Shown: positions 17,963 to 27,954 of the stretch, piece after piece | How positions within the stretch are numbered: position 1 is the stretch's first letter | How the letters are laid out: the number at the start of each line of letters is the position of its first letter | Assembly (NCBI RefSeq): GCF_050753365.1 | Contig: NZ_JBLZFY010000012.1 | Location: 5,332 to 69,331, forward strand | Direction: 5' to 3' | From: Geminocystis sp050753365 | Lineage (GTDB): Bacteria; Cyanobacteriota; Cyanobacteriia; Cyanobacteriales; Cyanobacteriaceae | Length of the DNA stretch: 64,000 bases | Position numbers and translations under genes: made by a program | Notes under the pieces: model-generated | Told to the model about the DNA's origin: nothing | Seen by the model: the letters and a program-made list of their open reading frames with translations, nothing else | The model's database searches: none

Positions 17963-19757
17963 AATATCTTATTAATTTTTCTAAAGTTGTCACGACTTCT
18001 TCAATGGAAATATCTTGAGATTCTTTTGTCGATCGAACCACCAATTCTACTTTACCTTGTTTTAATGATCTTCCCGTCACGATACGATAGGGAATACCGA
18101 TTAAATCAGCGTCTTTAAATTTAACTCCTGCGCGCTCGTCTCGATCGTCTAAAATAGTCTCAATACCTGCTTGATTCAATTCTTGATAGAGTTTTTCAGC
18201 TACGGTAACTTGTTCAGAATCAGTGATATTAGGAATTACGATTACTACATGATAAGGTGCGATCGAAACTGGCCAGATTATACCATCTTTATCGTGACAC
18301 TGTTCCACCGTCGCTTGGGCTAAACGAGAAACCCCGATACCATAACATCCCATGACAAAAGGCTTTTCTGTACCATCTTCGGCGGTATAGGTTGCACCCA
18401 TAGCTTCGGAATATTTTGTACCTAATTGGAAAATATGACCAACTTCAATGCCTCTGGCAGTTTGTAGCACTTGATTAGCATCATGGATCGATCGATCTCC
18501 TACTTGAGCTTTACGCACATCCACCACTAAAGAAGGTAGAGTAAACTCTTTACCCCAATTTGCACCAACTACATGATAACCAGATTCATTACTACCCGTG
18601 ACAAAGTTTTCTAAATCAACGGCGGTTCGATCGACTAATCTTAAGAAAGTACCTTCAATTTGTTCTGATTTAGCAATATAATCATCTGCTAGGTTGGGAG
18701 CGATATAACCTAAAGGTAAGGGTTTTGTTGACCATTTGTCTTGGGCGGTTCGATCGGGTACTGTTAAACTAAGAAGAGTTTGAGCATTATAATTAGAGGC
18801 TAATTTTACTAACTCATTGTTTAATTTAACCTCATTAACATCTTGATCCCCCCTAATACTGACTAAAATTAAGACAGTTTTCTGTGAATCATAGACGGCT
18901 TGATATAAAACATTTTTAACTACGTTTGTACCTGAACATCCCAAAAATTCCGTCATTTTAGCAATGGTTTCTGTGTTAGGAGTCGCTTTTTTCTCATAGG
19001 AAGTGAAAACAGAAGGAATCACATCAGGGGGAAGGGAAACGGCTTTTTCCACATTTGCCGCATATTTACCATCATCGGTGTAAACAATGTCATCCTCTCC
19101 AGCTTCCGCCAACACCATAAATTCTTGAGAGCCAGAACCGCCGATCGCTCCAGAATCCGCCTCTACCGCTTGAAATTTTAAGCCACAGCGAGAAAAAATA
19201 TTACGATAAGCCTGATCCATGTCATTATAGGTTTTTTTGAGACATTCTGGGGAAATATGAAACGAATAACCATCTTTCATAATAAATTCTCTACCCCGCA
19301 TCAACCCAAAACGAGGGCGAATTTCATCTCTAAATTTTGTTTGAATTTGATACAAATGTACTGGTAATTGACGATAGGATTTGATCATATCCTTAGCTAT
19401 AGTAGTTATAACCTCTTCATGGGTCGGTCCTAAAGCTAAAGAGCGATTTTGTCGATCGAGCAAAGAAAACATAATACCTTCAGCTTTCGTATAAGTTTCC
19501 CATCTTCCCGATTCCTGCCATAATTCGGCTGGTTGCATTTGGGGGAGTAAACATTCCGTTGCGCCCGTAGCATTCATTTCTTCTCGAACGATATTAGATA
19601 TTTTTTGTAAAACTCGATGTAAAAGGGGAAGATAAGCATAAACCCCACTACCAATACGACGAATATAACCTGCTCTTAACAATAACTGATGACTTTTAAT
19701 TTCAGCCTCTGCGGGAACTTCACGCAAAGTCAAGAATAACATCTGAGATAAACGCAT
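17961..19757 (-). CDS. proS: Proline-tRNA ligase
   Basis: 598 residues, bacterial-type ProRS. The class II core has PTHEEVITTIAKDMIKSYRQLP and RFGLMRGREFIMKDGYSFH (motif 2), an editing insertion domain in the middle (about 225-405, with YHVVGANWGKEF), GCYGIGVSRLAQA (motif 3) and a C-terminal anticodon-binding domain with DRDERAGVKFKDADLIGIP. Cytosolic, essential. Stand-alone on the minus strand. Confidence 0.95.
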   Translation of the reverse strand: MRLSQMLFLTLREVPAEAEIKSHQLLLRAGYIRRIGSGVYAYLPLLHRVLQKISNIVREEMNATGATECLLPQMQPAELWQESGRWETYTKAEGIMFSLLDRQNRSLALGPTHEEVITTIAKDMIKSYRQLPVHLYQIQTKFRDEIRPRFGLMRGREFIMKDGYSFHISPECLKKTYNDMDQAYRNIFSRCGLKFQAVEADSGAIGGSGSQEFMVLAEAGEDDIVYTDDGKYAANVEKAVSLPPDVIPSVFTSYEKKATPNTETIAKMTEFLGCSGTNVVKNVLYQAVYDSQKTVLILVSIRGDQDVNEVKLNNELVKLASNYNAQTLLSLTVPDRTAQDKWSTKPLPLGYIAPNLADDYIAKSEQIEGTFLRLVDRTAVDLENFVTGSNESGYHVVGANWGKEFTLPSLVVDVRKAQVGDRSIHDANQVLQTARGIEVGHIFQLGTKYSEAMGATYTAEDGTEKPFVMGCYGIGVSRLAQATVEQCHDKDGIIWPVSIAPYHVVIVIPNITDSEQVTVAEKLYQELNQAGIETILDDRDERAGVKFKDADLIGIPYRIVTGRSLKQGKVELVVRSTKESQDISIEEVVTTLEKLIRY

Positions 19758-19867
19758 AATCTAATTTTTTTTAAGAATAACCCTTTATTATAGCTGAGTT
19801 CGATGCGGGATTTATGGCAAGACGGTTAATAATGAAATCCAGAAAATCACTCAACTTTAATTATTAT

Positions 19868-20312
19868 GGCTCTTCGACTTTGAGTATGATAAATTATTGG
19901 TGGAGGTAGGTAAAAGGCAAAAGGCAAATGGCAAAAGTTAATTTTATTTGTTTATTTTTGGGAATAGGAAATGTCAGACATAAAAGACTTTAAAGATTTA
20001 ATAATTTGGCAAAAAGGGATGATAATAGCCGAAAAATGCTTTTTCCTTTGGGAATTATAAACGTTTTTTAAAAATTGCACAAGGTTCAGTTAATGAATTA
20101 CAAACTTTTTTGATCTTAGCGACTAGAGTTCATTTATGCACGGAAAAAGAGGTAGAATTGATTTTAGAAAATTTAAAAGAAGAAACAAGAATGATTTCAT
20201 CTCTTATTAATAAACTATCATAATTTATTGCCTTTGCATGAGTGCCTTTTGCCTCTTCCCTCTTTTTTCCTTATCCTAACTAGCAATTTATCATCCCCAA
20301 AGTGTAAGAACC
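19868..20312. mobile_element. MITE-like unit bounded by imperfect inverted repeats
   Basis: The left end (19868-19900, GGCTCTTCGACTTTGAGTATG then ATAAATTATTGG) and the complement of the right end (20283-20312) match at most positions, enclosing about 445 bases with a decayed four-helix-bundle gene and purine-rich GGCAAAA repeats. The end sequence also occurs alone at 15219 and 35768. Mobility is inferred. Confidence 0.45.
19971..20223 (+). pseudogene. Four-helix bundle protein (23S rRNA intervening-sequence type), decayed
   Basis: Opens ATGTCAGACATAAAAG, giving DFKDLIIWQKGM, the family's start, but stops after about 29 codons. A second frame resumes with YKRFLKIAQGSVNELQTFLILATRV and ends at 20223. 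The middle region (the SQIRRA...NIAEG part of the family) is missing, so there is a deletion as well as a frame change. Normal members have about 115-125 residues. Confidence 0.7.
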
Positions 20313-20321
20313 AAATTTTTT

Positions 20322-20663
20322 ATGTTAAAACTAGCAACTAATCACTCTTTAATTTATCAAAGATTAAAGATAAAACCTCAAGATTTAATTAGATTTTGTC
20401 AAGAAAATTTTATCTCAGAATTAGCAGTTTTTGGCTCTATTTTAAGAGATGATTTTAACTCTCAAAGTGATATAGATTTTCTAGTAACTTATTCTGCCCT
20501 TGCCCATCGAGGTTTATTAGAAAAAATTAGGCTCAAAGAAAAGTTAGAAAAAATGTGCGATCGAACTGTGGACTTAGTTAGTAAAAAAGCCATTGACAAT
20601 AGTAGTAACTGGTTAAAAAAACAGGAAATTTTAAATTCAGCAGAGGTAATTTATCGTGAGTGA
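20322..20663 (+). CDS. MNT-type nucleotidyltransferase (antitoxin of HEPN/MNT pair)
   Basis: 113 residues with the minimal nucleotidyltransferase motif FGSILRDDFNSQSDIDFLVTY (GSxxR...DxD) near 39-59. Such proteins neutralise the partner HEPN toxin by adding AMP to it. Its stop overlaps the start of the HEPN gene by 8 bases, indicating translational coupling. Confidence 0.85.
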   Translation: MLKLATNHSLIYQRLKIKPQDLIRFCQENFISELAVFGSILRDDFNSQSDIDFLVTYSALAHRGLLEKIRLKEKLEKMCDRTVDLVSKKAIDNSSNWLKKQEILNSAEVIYRE

Positions 20664-20991
20664 TTTAATAACTTTATTAGATATTTATCAAGCTATTGAG
20701 TTAATTTTTAAATACACAAAAAATGTGAGTTATCAAGAATTAGTAGAAAACCAAGAAAAGCAGGATGCAATTTTAAGAAGAATTATGATTATTGGAGAAG
20801 CTACAAAAAGATTGTCTCCAGAATTTCGACAACTACATTTTTCTATTCCATGGAAACAAATAGCAGGAATGAGAGATATTCTTACTCATAATTACGATAA
20901 TGTAGATTTAGAAGAAGTTTGGACAGTAATAACCGTTAATTTACCTACTTTATATCGATATATTTATCCATTTTTATCAGAAAAAGAATAA
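20656..20991 (+). CDS. HEPN-domain ribonuclease toxin (DUF86)
   Basis: 111 residues. MRDILTHNYDN near residues 77-87 supplies the R-x4-H RNase motif of HEPN toxins, and the following Tyr is the residue usually AMPylated by the partner. Together with the upstream MNT protein this is a complete type VII-like toxin-antitoxin module. Both genes look intact, unlike the MNT/HEPN relic at 45820-46183. Confidence 0.85.
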   Translation: MSDLITLLDIYQAIELIFKYTKNVSYQELVENQEKQDAILRRIMIIGEATKRLSPEFRQLHFSIPWKQIAGMRDILTHNYDNVDLEEVWTVITVNLPTLYRYIYPFLSEKE

Positions 20992-21078
20992 CAAATTTAT
21001 AAACAAAATTGAGTTTTAAATATTATGTAATTAGGAATTATTATTATGAAAACTAACCGTCAAAATTTACATAAAAAG

Positions 21079-21094
21079 TCCCCCATTAGGGGGA
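21079..21094. terminator. Hairpin in convergent gap
   Basis: TCCCCC-ATTA-GGGGGA, six G/C-rich pairs, between HEPN and the minus-strand multidomain gene. A weak T-run (GTTTTC) follows on the plus strand, so it may end either transcript. Confidence 0.35.
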
Positions 21095-21228
21095 ACTAGG
21101 GCGTTTTCATTCTCCAATTTTAAAAATTGTGAAACTTAGAGATAGTATAAAATACAAAGATTTTGGGAACAAATCACAATTATTTAAGGAGATAATTTTC
21201 ATTAATTAAAAGGAATTGCTATCATCCA

Positions 21229-24200
21229 TTACGCAAGTATGGCTTCAAAAGCTACTCCCTCATCGACAAAGCCAAAATTACCACTAATGATACTATCTCT
21301 TTCTTGCTCACCTACATACATATAACTACCGGGGAGGGTTTGAAAACGGAAAATATCGTCAGCTTTGTTCGCATCTGCACCATAGGCATAAAATGCTAAA
21401 CCTTCTTCTACAAAAGTATCCGTATAATTAGCTAAAATGCTTTGACGTTCTTCTTCTCCTACATAAATATATGCACCCGCAAGATCAGTATTGCGGAAAC
21501 GATAAATGGAAATCAAATCATCGTTGGCTTGAGTAGCTACTTTAAAGGCTTCTCCTTCCTCCACAAAACTGGTAAAGTTGGTCAAAATACTTTGACGTTC
21601 TTCTTCTCCTACATACATATAAGTACCATCTCCAGTGCGGAATCGATACATAGGAGTAGTTAATAAATCATCATCGTGGGTATGATCTGGCGTTGTGGTA
21701 ATAATATAGGGAGGATCAGTGAAACGAAAATCTAATTCTAAGATAATATCGTTAAAACTGCCGTCTTGTACGTTATCTTCAATGCCAAAGCCGTTTTCTC
21801 CTAAAGAAACGAAATGCCGTGCATTATTGGGGTTGGCTTCATTATAGGCAAAATAACTTAAAGTTCCTCCTTGACTATCCGCAAAAGTGACAAAAGGAGC
21901 ATAAATTTCTCCTCCCATAATTTCATAATCTTTATGGATATGATTATGATCGTGATCATCTTCCATGCCATGATGATGGTGATCAGAGTGGGAAGGTAAA
22001 TCAAGGAAAATTTTGTTAAAATCTGTTCCCATGATTACGGAGGCATAATCAGGATTACTAGGATCAATGATTACTCCCGTGCTAGGATCAACGATCGAAC
22101 CCGAATAGTTTAGCACAGGGTAAAAACCCATAGTTAAGGGTTGATTATCGCCATTGATTAACAGATGAATTTCGGCGGTTAAGGATTTATTAACTAGGGT
22201 AGAAGTATCTAAAATATTAAATCCCTCAGTTTGAGGTACGCCAATTTGACCATTTAAACTCTTAATGGGACCATTTAATTGCCCTACTACCGTTAAGCCT
22301 TCATCAAAGGCAAACTCGATTTCTGTGCTGTTGGTGGCTCGGAAAAAGTTATCGTTATCGATGGAAAACTCAATGTCAGGAGATTGATCCCAAAGACTAC
22401 CGTTAGTAACTTGATAAAAACCGTACTGTTGAGCAGTTTCCACAAAAATATCTCGAACGGTATTAATTTTTGGGGCATTGATGGTAGTAAATAAAGTCTC
22501 GGCTCTTTCTCTGACTTTTTCTAAATAACCACTATCATTAGGACTTACCCCCTCGATCGAACCAGTGCTATCGTCCACCTCAAAAATACCGTATTCTAGG
22601 GGAACTTCACTAACGGAAGTACTATTAAAATTCATTACAATACCAATACCACCAGTATTAGCATCATTCATGACATTCAGGATACCAGAGTCAGGTGTAT
22701 CTAAACTAACGGTTAACTCAGGAGAACTTTCAAATAACTGAGTTAAAACATCTAAGCCACCTTTCTGCATTTCATAAAAACTGGTTCGATCGGAAAGATC
22801 ATCAGTAACATAGAAAATAGCACTACCATCGGCGACACCATTGCCAATCAATAAAGGACCAAACTGAGAATCAAATTCCTTAAAATAACTCGTAGAAAAG
22901 TGTTCCGTGGTTGCCTGTCCACTAGCATATACTTGAAAGAGAATCCATTGATCTGGTATGAGAGAATTTTCGTAAAACTCAAAAGCGATCGCCCCTTCTT
23001 CCTGTAAAGTTTGCTCCTGTAAAGTCGTCAAAATACTAATCATTTCCTCTTTAGTATCAGGTTTAGCTTGAAACCGTCCTACTAAGGTAATATTAGTTAA
23101 ATCAGGAGAAGCATCTTTCTGAGTGTTAATAGTATCTAAAGCTGTATTTAGTGAACCAAAATTCGACTCAACATTGGTGACAAAATTATTATAGATAGTG
23201 GTTTTTTCGTAATTATCAATATTAAAATATTCATCCCAATATTCAATAATCATGTATTGGAGAGGGTTATTCGGGTCTTGATAGGCTTCACTATAAATAT
23301 TCCCCGTTACCTTTTCCGTGGTTGCGGTATATTCAACTAATAATTCGTTAAATTGTTCTGGATTAGCTGTTTCCTCTAAAGTAATATAGATGCGATTAAT
23401 CACTTGAGGATTAAAAGGCGTGGAAAAATTAACACTACCTGACGGAGCATTAGGGGCAGGAGCAGGGTAATATAAATCAGCATCGGGATCTCTGAAATCC
23501 GTATTCCAAGGTTGATCTAAATCAGGATTCCAATAATCAGGAGGGGGTAAGGGTAAGGCTTCATAATCTTTATAAAGAGAGGGATTCCAGTTGCCTCCTG
23601 CCGCCAAGAAATCTCCATAGTTACCACTCATGGCGACATAGTAGTCTGGGAAGGTATTTTTATAATCCACAAAACGCTGTTGATTGCTAACACCATCTTC
23701 TGAACCAAAGGTTTTATTGTATAAACTACCGTATTGGGCGGCATCTTCTGCGGTGTCATAAAATCGACCAATTCTCGGTTCAGGGAGAGTGAAAAATTCT
23801 TCGATACCCCCTGCTGGATAACCATTTTCGATGTCTCTTGACCAAATAGTTAAAAAGACTAAGGGTTCACCTGTCGGACTGGCATTGCGATAACCATGAG
23901 CGTAACCTCTTGGTAAGAAAACCGCTTGACCTGCCGTTAAATGGGCGAAATAAAAATTTTCTACCTTATCTTTACCTAAAGCAGGAGGTCCATTGTATTC
24001 GGGGGGAATCATGGGATCGCCATTTTCATCGGAGGGAAACTCGTATAAATCGTAAGCGTCTTCTGTGGGAGACATTACCCATGAGTCAATTTCTCCTTGT
24101 AAAATGATAAACCATTCATCCTCTGCCCAGTGAATATGAGGGATAGGACCAGCATTAAAAGGTGTTACCGTTGTGGCAATGGTAAAAGGTCTGCCTGTTT

Positions 24201-24642
24201 CAGATGTACTAATTGCTTCTAATTCTACGGGTTCATCGTTATCTCCCCTTAACGGAGTATTTTCGACATTAATTTTATTGAGATCAACACTAATGGTTAA
24301 AAATTGTTGAGCCTCCCCTGCGGGAAATGAATCCCATTGATAAGAATTAGGAGATTTTAATGCTGGAATACCGGGATAGAAGGGCAAATCACTGCCGTTA
24401 GGTAGGTTAAGGGGATCGTTTCCTGAGATAGTTTTGATAAAATCCTCAAAGTTGAGGTTACGGGTTAAGGGTAAACCGATATTGGAAGGGAAAGTATAAG
24501 TTGGTGCTTTATTGTAAGACGCATTGGGGTTGTATCGATCGAAATCCGAAAAAGAGGGAACGATAAACGGTTCTGTGGGAGTTCCCGTCAAAGAATGATC
24601 GTGACTACCGTGATCATGATGGTGATGATGATTTCCAGACAT
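21229..24642 (-). CDS. His-rich multidomain cupin/ABM/DUF4114-like protein
   Basis: 1137 residues, no clear signal peptide. Order: His cluster at the start (HHHHHDHGSHDH); a cupin region about 120-285 with PHIHWAEDEWFIILQGEIDSW and FLPRGYAHGYRN; two antibiotic-monooxygenase-like ferredoxin-fold units about 415-610; a DUF4114-like piece with YGIFEVDDSTGSIEGVSPND near 680; a second His/Asp cluster (HSDHHHHGMEDDHDHNHIH) near 900; and three C-terminal repeats with YMYVGEEERQSIL and VEEGEAF, like DUF5648. The His clusters suggest metal binding. Function unknown; probably extracellular or periplasmic. First-transcribed neighbours at 24743 and 25107 may form an operon with it. Confidence 0.65.
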   Translation of the reverse strand: MSGNHHHHHDHGSHDHSLTGTPTEPFIVPSFSDFDRYNPNASYNKAPTYTFPSNIGLPLTRNLNFEDFIKTISGNDPLNLPNGSDLPFYPGIPALKSPNSYQWDSFPAGEAQQFLTISVDLNKINVENTPLRGDNDEPVELEAISTSETGRPFTIATTVTPFNAGPIPHIHWAEDEWFIILQGEIDSWVMSPTEDAYDLYEFPSDENGDPMIPPEYNGPPALGKDKVENFYFAHLTAGQAVFLPRGYAHGYRNASPTGEPLVFLTIWSRDIENGYPAGGIEEFFTLPEPRIGRFYDTAEDAAQYGSLYNKTFGSEDGVSNQQRFVDYKNTFPDYYVAMSGNYGDFLAAGGNWNPSLYKDYEALPLPPPDYWNPDLDQPWNTDFRDPDADLYYPAPAPNAPSGSVNFSTPFNPQVINRIYITLEETANPEQFNELLVEYTATTEKVTGNIYSEAYQDPNNPLQYMIIEYWDEYFNIDNYEKTTIYNNFVTNVESNFGSLNTALDTINTQKDASPDLTNITLVGRFQAKPDTKEEMISILTTLQEQTLQEEGAIAFEFYENSLIPDQWILFQVYASGQATTEHFSTSYFKEFDSQFGPLLIGNGVADGSAIFYVTDDLSDRTSFYEMQKGGLDVLTQLFESSPELTVSLDTPDSGILNVMNDANTGGIGIVMNFNSTSVSEVPLEYGIFEVDDSTGSIEGVSPNDSGYLEKVRERAETLFTTINAPKINTVRDIFVETAQQYGFYQVTNGSLWDQSPDIEFSIDNDNFFRATNSTEIEFAFDEGLTVVGQLNGPIKSLNGQIGVPQTEGFNILDTSTLVNKSLTAEIHLLINGDNQPLTMGFYPVLNYSGSIVDPSTGVIIDPSNPDYASVIMGTDFNKIFLDLPSHSDHHHHGMEDDHDHNHIHKDYEIMGGEIYAPFVTFADSQGGTLSYFAYNEANPNNARHFVSLGENGFGIEDNVQDGSFNDIILELDFRFTDPPYIITTTPDHTHDDDLLTTPMYRFRTGDGTYMYVGEEERQSILTNFTSFVEEGEAFKVATQANDDLISIYRFRNTDLAGAYIYVGEEERQSILANYTDTFVEEGLAFYAYGADANKADDIFRFQTLPGSYMYVGEQERDSIISGNFGFVDEGVAFEAILA

Positions 24643-24687
24643 ATTTTTTTAGAATAATAAACAGGTGGAAGAAAGAGGGGAGAGTTT

Positions 24688-24747
24688 CTTAATTCTTAAT
24701 TCTTAATTCTTAATTCATTTTTCTTAATTCTTAATTCTTAATTCATT
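24688..24747. repeat. TTCTTAA heptamer array
   Basis: Two runs of CTTAATT heptamers separated by CATTTTT in the gap upstream of the cupin gene; the last bases touch the 3' end of the carboxymuconolactone decarboxylase-like gene. Confidence 0.75.
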
Positions 24748-25093
24748 TTTCTGTTTCTGCAAAAATTTCATTGAGCATTCCAAAACCTGCGGCTGCTTTA
24801 TTAAAACCAGCATAAACACAAAGAAAGATTAATAATTCTTCTATTTCTTCTCTGGTAGCACCCTGCTTAATAGCCATAGCAACATGAGCTCCAAAAGGAT
24901 TCCCTTCACAGGCTAAAGGTTGATTAACTACATCAATGGCGATCGTAATTAAAGCCTTAGTTTTTTGATCAATTAAGGGTAAACCCCAAGCCTCACCAGC
25001 GACACGGGTGCAAAAATCCCCGAATTTGGGATGAATACTACTTAATCCTGCTTGTAATTCTTGATCATCTAAAACAGCATTTTTATAAGCCAT
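24743..25093 (-). CDS. Carboxymuconolactone decarboxylase (AhpD-like) family protein
   Basis: 116 residues, all-helical. CEGNPFGAHVAMAIKQGATREEI is the family core, but the usual CxxC is reduced to a single Cys, so a classical peroxidase disulfide cycle is unlikely. Ends with GFNKAAAGFGMLNEI. Only 13 bases after the SnoaL-like gene, so cotranscribed with it; may act on a small cyclic or aromatic metabolite. Substrate unknown. Confidence 0.75.
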   Translation of the reverse strand: MAYKNAVLDDQELQAGLSSIHPKFGDFCTRVAGEAWGLPLIDQKTKALITIAIDVVNQPLACEGNPFGAHVAMAIKQGATREEIEELLIFLCVYAGFNKAAAGFGMLNEIFAETEK

Positions 25094-25106
25094 TCCAATA
25101 AAACTC

Positions 25107-25676
25107 CTAAGCTGTGGTAATTAATTTTAATAATTCATCGGGAGCAAAAACATCACGATAGAAGGTGAGTTGCTCAGTTTTTAGGTAGCATCCGCCACGA
25201 TTTCCTCGACGTACCCAAGTTACGTTTCCTTTTGCGATCGTCTCATTAGTTTCATCATCAACACATTTCCACTCAAAGAAAGTATGTTCACCCCAAAACA
25301 TGACGATAGGCCAACACATGGTAACACCGGGTTGTGCAATCAATGCCCACCAATGTTGTTCTCTTTCCTTCTGTTGATCAAGTCCACGATAGGGACCATC
25401 TTGGCAAAAATACACTAAGTCTGGACGGTATTCTCCCGTTAGAATATCACCTCTACCTTGTCGTAATGCTTCACAATGAGTAGGCCACCATTCTTTATTT
25501 TCTTTCTCAATAGTTTCTAAAGTATAGTTCTCATCAATGACAGGAAGTTCCGCTTCCATTTGTTTGACAATAGCTTCTCCTTTAGCGATAAGCTGTGCTT
25601 TTAATTCATCAGGCACTAAATTTGGACGAGAATAATCTGCATCTAAATCTTTGTAGTAGTTAATTCTCTTAATCAT
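25107..25676 (-). CDS. SnoaL/NTF2-like fold protein
   Basis: 189 residues, rich in Trp/Tyr: EWWPTHCEALRQGRGDILTGEYRPDLVYFCQDGPYRG, EREQHWWALIAQPG, HTFFEWKCVDDET. The pattern of curved sheet strands with an N-terminal helix matches small polyketide-cyclase/NTF2-like proteins; I assign the fold, not a reaction. First gene of a three-gene minus-strand cluster with the AhpD-like protein and the large cupin protein, suggesting a common oxidative or metabolite-modifying role. Confidence 0.55.
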   Translation of the reverse strand: MIKRINYYKDLDADYSRPNLVPDELKAQLIAKGEAIVKQMEAELPVIDENYTLETIEKENKEWWPTHCEALRQGRGDILTGEYRPDLVYFCQDGPYRGLDQQKEREQHWWALIAQPGVTMCWPIVMFWGEHTFFEWKCVDDETNETIAKGNVTWVRRGNRGGCYLKTEQLTFYRDVFAPDELLKLITTA

Positions 25677-26185
25677 TTGTAACGAACCTAGAATGGTTTA
25701 ATTTTCTCGAATTATAATTCTCTTTTTTTTTCTGATTTAGTAAATGCAACAAAACTTAATAGTGGAGAGTGAATAGTGGAGAGTGAATAGTGAAGAGTGA
25801 ATAGTGGTTAACTAGGGTTTGCTAAATAAATCAGAAGGCTATAAAAATAAAGGCTTAGGGCATCGTTAAATTAATAAAAAAGTGTGGGATTTTTAGCAAT
25901 TTTTCATCAAAAACAGAGCATTTAAAACCTGATTTTCACAGCACTTCTATGTTTTGTTGATAATACAAGCGACTGGCAATCTTGATTTTGAATCACCTGA
26001 CACCCGATACCTGATACCTGACACCTAAGTAGATAGGCAAAATTAATTGTATGTTTACTTTGTGAAAGGCACTCATGCAAGAGGCAAGAGGCAACAAAGA
26101 TTATGGGTTATTTCCATTAATTTTAAAATATACAATCTATTTTGCTTTAGTACTTATCCCCATTAAAAGACTTTTTCAGCACCCC
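25677..26185. other. Gene-free spacer with heptamer repeats
   Basis: About 510 bases without a gene. Contains AGTGGAGAGTGAAT-type heptamers at 25761-25806, CCTGACAC/CCTGATAC heptamers at 25996-26025, and GGCAAGAGGCAA near 26080. Promoter of the SnoaL-like gene presumably lies near 25700. Confidence 0.6.
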
Positions 26186-27808
26186 CTATTTAAGCATAAG
26201 TTCTTTGTTTGATGATTCTTGTTTACGTTTCTGAGAATAAAAAGAGGCTGATTCTTGTCCTTGAGTACATTCTTGGGTAAATTTGATCAAGTGATGAGAT
26301 ACTAAGGCAGTGTGGATTAAACCTTCAATGTCAAGGTTTTTAAAGGCTGGTATCGCCATTTTCCAGAAGGTTTGACGATAATCACTTAATACCCCTACAT
26401 TCCACAATAAACTGCCTAATATCTGCAATCCTTTTTTGATGTTACTCCATGACGCTCTTTGAGAATCAGGAATTTCGATACGATTACAGTAGGTATGTTT
26501 AACGTTATAGGCAAATCTCTCATATAGGTATTCTGGATTATAGGCGATCGAAATACATCTTTTCCACATATTAACCACTTCTTCATAAGGTAAAAGAAAA
26601 TCAATATTCGACTCTCGACTTTCATCTTGAATAATGCGCCCTTCTTTTTCTAAACGATTCCATAAAGGAGTTTTCGGTAAGGCAAAAAGAAGATTAATCG
26701 TTAAGACGGGTATTTGAGAAGCCTTGATAAATTCAAGGATATTATCTGCCGTTTCGGGAGTATCCGTGTCAAAACCGATGATGATACCAGATACCACTTC
26801 TAAGCCATAACGATTAAAAGTTTTTACGGCTTCTAAAATGGGCATACTGAGATTATGTTGCTTAGAAATAGCTTTTAGTGCCGAAGGTTCAGGGGTTTCT
26901 ATGCCACAAAAAACTGTGGTAAAATAAGCCTCCCGCATCATTTCTAATAATTTTGGACTTTGGGCAAGGTTGAGAGTCGCTTCACAGGTAAACTCTACGG
27001 GATAGCCGTTTTTTTTCTGCCAGTCAATCAAATGGGGTAACAATTCCATCAAGGCGCGTCTATTACCGACAAAGTTATCATCGACAAAATAAATCGCCCC
27101 CGGATTACCAGAAGCTAACATGGCATCTAATTCTGCTATCACCTGAGTTGGGGTTTTTAAACGGGGAGAATTGCCATACAATTCAGGAATGTCGCAAAAT
27201 TCGCAGTTATAGGGGCAACCACTGGAAAATTGAATATTGCCTAAAAAATACTGTTCTAATTTGATTAGATTATAAGCTGGTATGGGAAATCGATCGAGGG
27301 GCAGTCTTTCAATAGTTTCAAAACGTATTTGTTGAGTTGGTCTTTGAGTATGCTTATCTAAGTATTCTATAGCTCGATCGGTGGCATCCCCTAATTCGCC
27401 TATGTGTAGCAAATCAAAATCAGGGTAATATTCAGGACAACCAGAAACCGATGGTCCACCCAATAAAGTTATTTTACCCTCTTTGTGCGCTAATTCGTTA
27501 ATATGATTAATGCGAGGTTTTTGAATGTGCATTCCACTAACTATCACCGCATCAGCCCATTGATAATCGGCTTTGGTAGCCATAGTAATATTTTCATCAA
27601 TAAATCTCACTTCCCATGACTCAGGAAGATAAGCGGCAACCACTAAAATCCCTTGAGGAGGCATAAATCCTTTCACTCCTTTAATTAACGGATAGGCATG
27701 GTGAAAAGTACCGAACGATCGACTATATTGAGGGAAGACACATAAAATTTTTCTTTTGTTTTGGGGAATATAGCTAGTTTTGCCTTGGGGATTGCTGTTG
27801 ATTGTCAT
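26186..27808 (-). CDS. B12-binding radical SAM protein (DUF4070 type)
   Basis: 540 residues. N-terminal cobalamin-binding-like Rossmann domain (about 20-165, with GGPSVSGCPEYYPDFDLLHIGE), radical SAM core with CPYNCEFC near 200 binding the 4Fe-4S cluster, then a C-terminal helical extension as in DUF4070 proteins. The family includes the hopanoid methylases and cyclases HpnP/HpnJ and many uncharacterised methyltransferases; the substrate cannot be told. It sits alone, upstream of nothing obviously related. Confidence 0.8.
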   Translation of the reverse strand: MTINSNPQGKTSYIPQNKRKILCVFPQYSRSFGTFHHAYPLIKGVKGFMPPQGILVVAAYLPESWEVRFIDENITMATKADYQWADAVIVSGMHIQKPRINHINELAHKEGKITLLGGPSVSGCPEYYPDFDLLHIGELGDATDRAIEYLDKHTQRPTQQIRFETIERLPLDRFPIPAYNLIKLEQYFLGNIQFSSGCPYNCEFCDIPELYGNSPRLKTPTQVIAELDAMLASGNPGAIYFVDDNFVGNRRALMELLPHLIDWQKKNGYPVEFTCEATLNLAQSPKLLEMMREAYFTTVFCGIETPEPSALKAISKQHNLSMPILEAVKTFNRYGLEVVSGIIIGFDTDTPETADNILEFIKASQIPVLTINLLFALPKTPLWNRLEKEGRIIQDESRESNIDFLLPYEEVVNMWKRCISIAYNPEYLYERFAYNVKHTYCNRIEIPDSQRASWSNIKKGLQILGSLLWNVGVLSDYRQTFWKMAIPAFKNLDIEGLIHTALVSHHLIKFTQECTQGQESASFYSQKRKQESSNKELMLK

Positions 27809-27954
27809 TAGTTTTTCTCCTCACGAAAAATATTCAGTAGGTAGTCAAAATTAATTTGAAAGTTACGCACTTGTACCAAAAATCAGGGGATTGAGATTCC
27901 GTGACACAGGCTGATATGCCTGTATTGACTCGTAACTTCTATAATTGATCATAC

